Source: Phoronis australis
Taxonomy: Eukaryota; Phoronida; Phoronidae
NCBI GenBank assembly: GCA_002633005.1
Contig: NMRA01000295.1
Coordinates: forward strand, 147,124 to 211,123
DNA length: 64,000 nucleotides
Direction of reading: 5' to 3'
Shown: piece after piece, positions 37,601-46,600 of the stretch
Numbering within the stretch: the stretch's first letter is position 1
Layout: each line of letters starts with the position of its first letter
Notes under the pieces: generated by a model
The model's input: the letters and a program-made list of their open reading frames with translations, nothing else
Databases searched by the model: none
Told to the model about the DNA's origin: nothing
Translations under genes and position numbers: made by a program

Positions 37601-40600
37601 TAGTCTTACCTGCCATGATGGCCATGAACTCTATGAACTCTACACAAAGAGGTAAGTATGTTGGATTGGATTGCTTGTAAGTTTTGATACTTTTGTTAAA
37701 GAAACCCGAAAAGTGGTATAAATAAGCTGTTGGTGTTACATTGCCGAATAGGCTGTATTGGGGTAGCGCTCTGATGTCTGAAAGATCCCAAGGTGTGGGC
37801 AGCCACAGATCATTCGTCGACACTCCTCCAATTTGGGGAGTCGTAGGTTGATAAAAATATTTGTGAACATGTCTTTGTCATACTGTATGATACAGTCGAA
37901 TCGTGTTGCAACGAAGCCTGTTTATAATGTTCACTCACTTTTAACGTTCCAAAATACTTTTTCCACGCTTCATTTTTAACGAACATGGATACAACGTCCG
38001 CATGTACCAGTTTTGTTGTCTCATTGGGTAACTTCACCAACTTAATAGCACCAGTTTTGATGTTTCATCGGGTAACTTCACCAACTTAACAGCACCAGTT
38101 TTGATGTCTCCTCGGGTAACTTCACCAACTTAACAGCACCAGTTTTAATGTCTCATTGGGTAACTTCACCAACTTTACAGCACCAGTTTTCATGTCTCAT
38201 CGGGTAACTTCACCAACTTTACAGCACCAGTTTTCATGTCTCATTGGGTAACTTCACCAACTTTACAGCACCAGTTTTGATGTCTCATTGGGTAGCTTCA
38301 CCAACTTTACAGCACTAGCTTTGATGTTGCATTGGGTAACTTCACCAACTTTACAGCACCAGTTTTGATGTCTCATCGGGTAACTTCACCAACTTTACAG
38401 CACCAGTTTTAATGTGTCATCGGGTAACTTCACCAACTTTACAGCACCAGTTTTGGTGTCTCATAAAGGTAACTTCACCAACTTCACGGCACCAGTTTAG
38501 ATGTCTCATCGGGTATCTTCACCAACTTTACAGGACACCAGCTCGCGCCGAAAATCACCCTGTTTTATTTTTCAAGGTCTTAACAATGTTGCAGATGCCT
38601 GCAACCTTGCAAGTTATTGACTGATCGTAGCTATTTTAACATGGTAAAGCATTGTTTTTTGTTTTGGTTATTACAAATAGCAAAAAAAAAATAAAATTTC
38701 ATCTTTCTGCCAAATTGAGCCCTATATTAATATACTTATTATCAGTTACTTAAAACAATTCAGAGTGTTTGTTTCTATATTATTTTGTAGGAATTTCAGA
38801 TGTGATTGTGGAAACTCCAAATTTCCAGATACTCCTTGTAAGCTGTCAGCTGTAAGTGCTTTGCTGATGTAGTTTTAAAGTATTCACCCAAACTGCACAG
38901 ATGAGTTATTAGAAGTAAACCCAGCACATTTGTTGTTGTCTCCATTGTGTATTTACAAAGTATACGTCCAACGTTTGAATGAAGTTCAATTCACCATCTA
39001 AGATCAACTAAACCAAAACTCACTTGTAAACAGTCACATGCGAGGATGGTGAATTGAACTTTAAAACGTTGGACATATATGTTTGTAAATACACAATGCT
39101 GACAACAATTGTGCTGGGTTTTCTACTACTAATTTGGCCCAAAACCAACATCGTCAATAGGGTAGTTATTGCCACTCAACTCACTTATACCATACGCACA
39201 AAGTACTGCATAAGTGCACATATTTTCTCATTGATGTATATGTCTGTGTTTTGCAAATGTCTTGTCGCGTTCCAGGATTAAATCTCATACAAATAATGCT
39301 CAGATATAATGCTCAGATATAATGCTTTCTAGTGCTTTATTATTGTACATTGTATTTTTCATAATAAACAAAAAGAAAAAAGAAAAATAATGCCCATAGC
39401 CTTTGTCAACTTGAGCTTTCTTCTAAGTTTTGAAACTGCTACAGTTTGCTTAATAGGCATGGGTTAGACAACATTTGAGGTCAAGAAATTTCAGTAATTG
39501 GGAAGACAAAGGAGCTGCTTTCTGACACATTTTAATGTCATTAAAAACACTTGTTTTAGCTCACTACTGTCTATCTCTTGGCTAGAGTACTGGCTGTGCA
39601 ATGAAGGTCACTACTGTCTATCTCTTGGCCAGAGTACTGGCTGTGCAATGAAGGTCACTACTGTCTATCTCTTGGCTAGAGTACTGGCTGTGCAATGAAG
39701 GTCACTACTGTCTATCTCTTGGCCAGAGTACTGGCTGTGCAATGAAGGTCACTACTGTCTATCTCTTGGCTAGAGTACTGGCTGTGCAATGAAGGTCACT
39801 ACTGTCTATCTCTTGGCTAGAGTACTGGCTGTGCAATGAAGGTCACTACTGTCTATCTCTTGGCCAGAGTACTGGCTGTGCAATGAAGGTCACTAGCGTC
39901 TATCTCTTGGCCAGAGTACTGGCTGTGCAATGAAGCTCACTACTGACTGTTTCTCTTGGTCAGAGTGCTGGCTGTGCAATACAAGATGACAAAGCCAGTC
40001 TGAGTTGAAATTATTAGGAACAGCCTTTAAAATAATGATGAATGCTTTTTTGGTTGGCAAGTACGTCTTCATATGACGATATGTTTTTTGGACTGATAGA
40101 AGCATAACTGGCATTTTATTGAGAATTTTGAGCTGTGTTTTCATTGATTATGTGATTTCCCAGATGCAGGAGTATTTTATATTCTTTACCTGTGTTGCAG
40201 ATCTTGTAGAATATACTGCGTACACATTCAGTGTACTCAAGTACCCAAACTCAAGTTTTTTTTAGTTCACAAGGTATTGGTTGACAGTTTTTATCAATAT
40301 TGAACAATTATTTTGTCACAGTGGTTCATCTGAAAGTGTTTCTCAATTAGTATTTTCCTGCTGATTGCTTCACTCGTCTTTGTTTGTCTATACTCATTGG
40401 TGTACGGTTAGTTTGGTATCTCACCATTTCAGTTGAGCCAGAGAGTTACTACACTCAAAACAAGAGACATGATGATCACATGGTTTATTTTCTTCCCAGG
40501 ACAAGGGTGCCACAAATGCTAACAACTCCTACAACCAAAATTTCCGAGGTCTTTATTGTACGTGCTCAAGGCCTTATCCAGATCCTGAAGATGACGTAAG

Positions 40601-43600
40601 ACTGTTGAGTAGTTATGTTGAGTCAATGACACCCTGAACAACTGTTTCAATGCATAATATTGAGTAACACTTTCCATGCATCATGTTTGTTATCTAGATG
40701 CATCAGTGGTCACCTTTGCTTTTTCACATGAAGTACAATGACATTACCTTGGTTACTAGAAAATCTCCCAAGTGGCTGATAAATAGTTGCCAACTGTCTC
40801 ACTTTTGATGTGACTGTCCCACGTTTTTCTGTGTGCGGTTTCAGGATCAGAGTGTTCCAGTGTTTGACATACAGTACAATATTTACATACTCATACCATT
40901 GTGTTTATGACGTACGGTACAATATTTACATACTCATACCATTGTGTTTATAGCGTACGGTACAATATTTACATACTCATACCATTGTGTTTATGACGTA
41001 CGGTACAATATTTACATACTCATGCCATTGTGTTTATGTGTGGCTGCAAATGTTTGTGCATGTCTGCTCTATTTACCTACATTCCACTCGACAATTTCAC
41101 GGGCACGACTAAAAAAACGCTGTTGGTGTGTTGTTTCTGAGTGTTCCGCAGGATATTGTCCCCCTGCAGTGTCTTACTTCCAGATATCCCGCTTTCTCAT
41201 TTTGGCACATTGGCAACTTTGCTGAGGCACAAGAAAAAAAAATTGCGTTTAATTTGATAACTATATGCAATCTTGCTTGCGTTTAATTTGATAACTACAT
41301 GCAATCTTGCTTGCGTTTAATTGGATAACTATATGCAATCTGTGCAATTGCATGATAAAACTTAATGTTTACAATTTTGAACTGTGATAGTAATAATACT
41401 TAACTGGATCGGGTTTATCTTTGCTTCAGGTAGAAGATGAAATGATACAGTGTGTGATTTGTGAGGACTGGTTCCATGGCAGGGTAAGTTGATAGCTTGG
41501 CCTGAACCCTAATTCATTTGTATGCTGTGAAACTAATTTCTAGGGTTTGAGTTAGTTGCCTAGTATGTAAACCAAGTTGTCGGTGACCATGTGGTTAATT
41601 GATGTACATATGTGTGGTGTGTTGTGAAGATGCACAAGTCAGGGCAATAGTTTGATATAACATTCCCACATTTTGGAAACCAGTTTGATGTCCGTTGTTC
41701 AGAGAAGAAAATGGTTCTTAAAATGCGGGCACGTTATTTACGACGATTAAGGAAATCAGTCCAGACGCTTTTACTTAATTCAAACCTTGAATTTTACTTT
41801 TAATTAAAACTAAATATGGGTGTAGTGGTTTTGCTTTGATCATTGCAAGATAATTGTTCACAGAAAACGTCAATGGAATAGCTGTCTTTGGTTTGAGCCA
41901 GCCAAGTGTTGAATTTAAGAGCTGTGTGAAACTTTAAATTACAATACACATTTCACAGTTTATTCTTAAATTTCTTTTTATAAATGTCATTTGACAAAAT
42001 TTTAAAACTTGGCGCAGAAGGTTCCAGTGATCTCAACTCACTGTAGCAAGATTCACTGTTTAATTGACATGTTTTTCAACCTTGTCTTTTCCAGCATGTG
42101 GGTACGAGCCCCCCTCACAATTTCGAAGAAATGGTCTGCAAGGATTGTATGAAACATTGTGAATTCCTCTGGGCTTATGCAGTTGTACTTCCTGGTAATT
42201 ACCCACTATTTTTATGTGCCCATATACAAATGTGGATGCATTTTGTTGTCATGCTATTCAGGCGTCTCATCCATATCTCAAAAACCACGTGGTCAGATCT
42301 TGGCCCCAGGGTGAAGGGCATTGCCAGGGCAGTGCATGCCACTTTTCAATCTTCCCTTCCCACAAGGCCAGAGGGGCAGAGCTTTTCAGTGTTTTTTAGG
42401 GGAAGACCATTTCCAGATGATTTGTAGAGATTTGTTGTGTGGGTTTCAATGAAACTTAACACAGGGATATGTGATGGCGCTGCTCAGGTGGCACAATCAG
42501 GTTTTGCGGCAAATTCGACCTCTGTAGCACCCTGTAGTGGCCATTTGGGCTTTTTCAGTATTTTGGAGAGGATGAGCGTTTTCAGACTATACCTAGAGAA
42601 CTGATTGACGGATTTCATTGAAACTTTGACATAGAAGCATGTGTTGTCAACGCGCTGGATTTGACTATTGTAGCGCTCCCTACTGCGCATTCCATTTTGA
42701 TATGATGACAACTACTGGTTTTGAGCAGATTCCAACGAAGGCTGTGCTCGTTATGTCATTTTGTGTCTGTCTTTGTATTTGCCAAATCTCATGATTGTTC
42801 TTCACAAAACAAAGTAGACTTGACCTGCTTTTTGGATGCATAGTGCCGTGTCCCTTCGTGGCATGTTTTATTTCTTTTTTGCAATTTCTTTGTTGCGATT
42901 TCTTTGTTGCAAAAAGGTTGAAAACGTCATTTTTTAAACTTTTTAAAATTGATGTCACCCCCAAAGCATACTGTTTGAGATGCACTCTGGGCGTTGCCTT
43001 TGTTTTCTCGAATGTCCTTATTATATCCATCCAAATTTGGTCAAATTCAGAATAAATTTTCCTGATTTCTTTCAGTCCTACAGAATTATCATGTGTATGC
43101 AGCATTATGCACTGCTGTGTTTTGTGGTAATTTATCCTCTATTCTTCACTTCAGTGTGGGTTGTTATACCCATCCAAACTTATCAGTCTTGATATTTCCT
43201 TTCAGTCTGACTGAGAATTATCGTTTGTGTGTGGCCTCCTTAACACCATGTTCGTCATATCAAGTGACATGTTGTGACGAGCTCCTTAATACTATGTTTG
43301 TCATATAGAATAACATGTGACAATTAGATATGTTCGTCATATAGAATAACATGTGACAATTAGATATGTTCGTCATATAGAATAACATGTGACAATTAGA
43401 TATGTTCGTCATATAGAATAACATGTGACAATTAGATATGTTTGTCATATAGAATAACATGTGACAATTAGAAAACGGACAATTGCCGCACAAGTAAAGA
43501 AGTTCATGTTAACTCAACGTTTCGTCTTATTCAACAAGACATCATCAGGATATGTACAGTAGGACAACAAGTGTCGATATTCTTTCAAGTCACATCCATG

Positions 43601-46600
43601 TGAAGCAATGTTGTGTATAAGGTTGAATGTGACAACTGTAAGGAATTCTATATTGGACTCGCCCAGAGACGCCTCTGTGACAGGCTGAAAGAACACAACA
43701 CATCTGACAAAAGTAACATTTATAGTCATTGTATTAGCAACAACCACCAAGCTAATTCAGGCAGTATTATTTGTAAAGAACATGCTTAGGAATTACTGTA
43801 TATCAAGGAGTCATTGGCCATTCAGGATCAGCATGCTACTGATTCTCTCAATAACGTGTAGAGCTCAGTGACCCTGTAACTATGGTGATGACCCACTTAC
43901 TTTCTCTGTATCTCTCATTTCACCACATGGATGTGACTTGAAAGAATATCGACACTTGTTGTCCTACTGTACATATCCTGATGATGTCTTGTTGAATGAG
44001 ACAAAACGTTGAGTAAACATGAACTTCTTTATTTGTGCGGCAATTGTCCGTTTTCTAATCGTACTTTGGCCAAAATATGATGTGATTAACATGTGACCAG
44101 CTCCTTAACACCATGTTCGTCATATAGAGTGACATGTTATTGTGAGCTCCTTAATACCATGCTGGTTATATAGAGTGACATGTTACGAGCCTTCTTGTAG
44201 AGTCTGATCTTGACCAATAACAGACTATCAGTTCTTTTGAAACCCAGATATCACCTCCAATTTGACATTTGACAAAGGAAAATTTTGAGACCAAATTCAT
44301 AACACTAAGTTTTCGAAATCAAAAGTTTGTTAATGTGATGGAAGACTGGTTCATAGCCATTTTAATTTCTCAGAGTTAAGTTTGGGAGATGCTTCTGGTT
44401 TAGGTATGATCCTACATTTGCATGTTTTAAATATTCTTTTACAACTCGCTCTTTACTTTGTTCAATTTTAGACACCAAGTCCGATCCATTGTCAGACACA
44501 CCTAATTGCAGCTTTGTTGATGTAGAGTCCTGCACTCCAGTAAAAAACAATGGTCCAGCTATCATTTCTAATGGAAAAGAAGTTGCTGATGCTTCAAATT
44601 CAGCTGAAACAGAATGTGAAAGTTGTGTTGAGGCAGCAGAATGCTCTGATGATAAGGGATCTAATAAGGATAGTACTAGCTCTGCGCTAGTGGAAGAATC
44701 TCCAGTCAAACAGAATGGTAGTAATGCTAGTGAAGGGAGCTGTCTGTTGAAGGAGTTGCAGACAAGAAGTGTGACATATCGTGATTGTGGTGTTTACTGG
44801 TCTGATGGATGGAGGAGCAAGTTGTGTACCTGTAACACCTGTAAGGTAGGGGACGTCACTTTTCTGATAGTGTTACATGAAATGTCAGCTTTTCTCAGTT
44901 TTGAAGAATTATATACTGATACTGTGAATTTCTTTTCTGTTCAGCAAATGTATGCAGAGAAGAAAGTAGACTTCCTCCCAGATGAGTCGGACAGTGTGCA
45001 GTCTTATGAAGCCAAGGGCCGGGAGACGACATCCTCTCAGTATGACCAGGGCATGCAAGCTCTAGCTAGTATGAATCGGCTCCAACAAGTGGAGGTACTG
45101 CAAGGTATGTATAGATGACGTTGCATGATATCTGCTCTGGATTAGTCACCTGAAGTCTGGTGTTGTTAAAATCACAGAACCTATATGGAAGAAAACATTG
45201 AGGTTATTTTTTGTGCGCTCTCAAAAATGCTACAAATCTTTGATATGTCAAAAAGCAATGTTTTGACTTTTGGCTTTGACTTTTGGCTACTCTTGAAATT
45301 TGGCAGATAGTGTGCTTGGTGCTGTGTGCCTGATGCTGTTTGTGCCAGGTGCTGTGTGTGCCTGGTGCTGTGTGTGCCAGGTGCTGTGTGTGCCAGGTGC
45401 TGNNNNNNNNNNNNNNNNNNNNNNNNNNNNNNNNNNNNNNNNNNNNNNNNNNNNNNNNNNNNNNNNNNNNNNNNNNNNNNNNNNNNNNNNNNNNNNNNNN
45501 NNNNNNNNNNNNNNNNNNNNNNNNNNNNNNNNNNNNNNNNNNNNNNNNNNNNNNNNNNNNNNNNNNNNNNNNNNNNNNNNNNNNNNNNNNNNNNNNNNNN
45601 NNNNNNNNNNNNNNNNNNNNNNNNNNNNNNNNNNNNNNNNNNNNNNNNNNNNNNNNNNNNNNNNNNNNNNNNNNNNNNNNNNNNNNNNNNNNNNNNNNNN
45701 NNNNNNNNNNNNNNNNNNNNNNNNNNNNNNNNNNNNNNNNNNNNNNNNNNNNNNNNNNNNNNNNNNNNNNNNNNNNNNNNNNNNNNNNNNNNNNNNNNNN
45801 NNNNNNNNNNNNNNNNNNNNNNNNNNNNNNNNNNNNNNNNNNNNNNNNNNNNNNNNNNNNNNNNNNNNNNNNNNNNNNNNNNNNNNNNNNNNNNNNNNNN
45901 NNNNNNNNNNNNNNNNNNNNNNNNNNNNNNNNNNNNNNNNNNNNNNNNNNNNNNNNNNNNNNNNNNNNNNNNNNNNNNNNNNNNNNNNNNNNNNNNNNNN
46001 NNNNNNNNNNNNNNNNNNNNNNNNNNNNNNNNNNNNNNNNNNNNNNNNNNNNNNNNNNNNNNNNNNNNNNNNNNNNNNNNNNNNNNNNNNNNNNNNNNNN
46101 NNNNNNNNNNNNNNNNNNNNNNNNNNNNNNNNNNNNNNNNNNNNNNNNNNNNNNNNNNNNNNNNNNNNNNNNNNNNNNNNNNNNNNNNNNNNNNNNNNNN
46201 NNNNNNNNNNNNNNNNNNNNNNNNNNNNNNNNNNNNNNNNNNNNNNNNNNNNNNNNNNNNNNNNNNNNNNNNNNNNNNNNNNNNNNNNNNNNNNNNNNNN
46301 NNNNNNNNNNNNNCCTCTGGTGACAGTGATTGAGATAACATTTACCTCTGGTGACAGTGATTGAGATAACATTTACCTCTGGTGACAGTGATTGAGATAA
46401 CATTTACCTCTGGTGACAGTGATTGAGATAACATTTACCTCTGGTGACAGTGATTGAGATAACATTTACCTCTGGTGACAGTGATTGAGATAACATTTAC
46501 CTCTGGTGACAGTGATTGAGATAACATTTACCTCTGGTGACAGTGATTGAGATAACATTTACCTCTGGTGACAGTGATTGAGATAACATTTACCTCTGGT

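Noticed and set aside
43514-43750. Minus-strand open frame across the Penelope-like remnant
   Set aside because: The GIY-YIG similarity is on the plus strand; this frame is its shadow plus the terminal repeat.
45181-46403. Several 330-400-residue open frames
   Set aside because: They run through 911 N and the two flanking minisatellites; they are artefacts of unknown bases.
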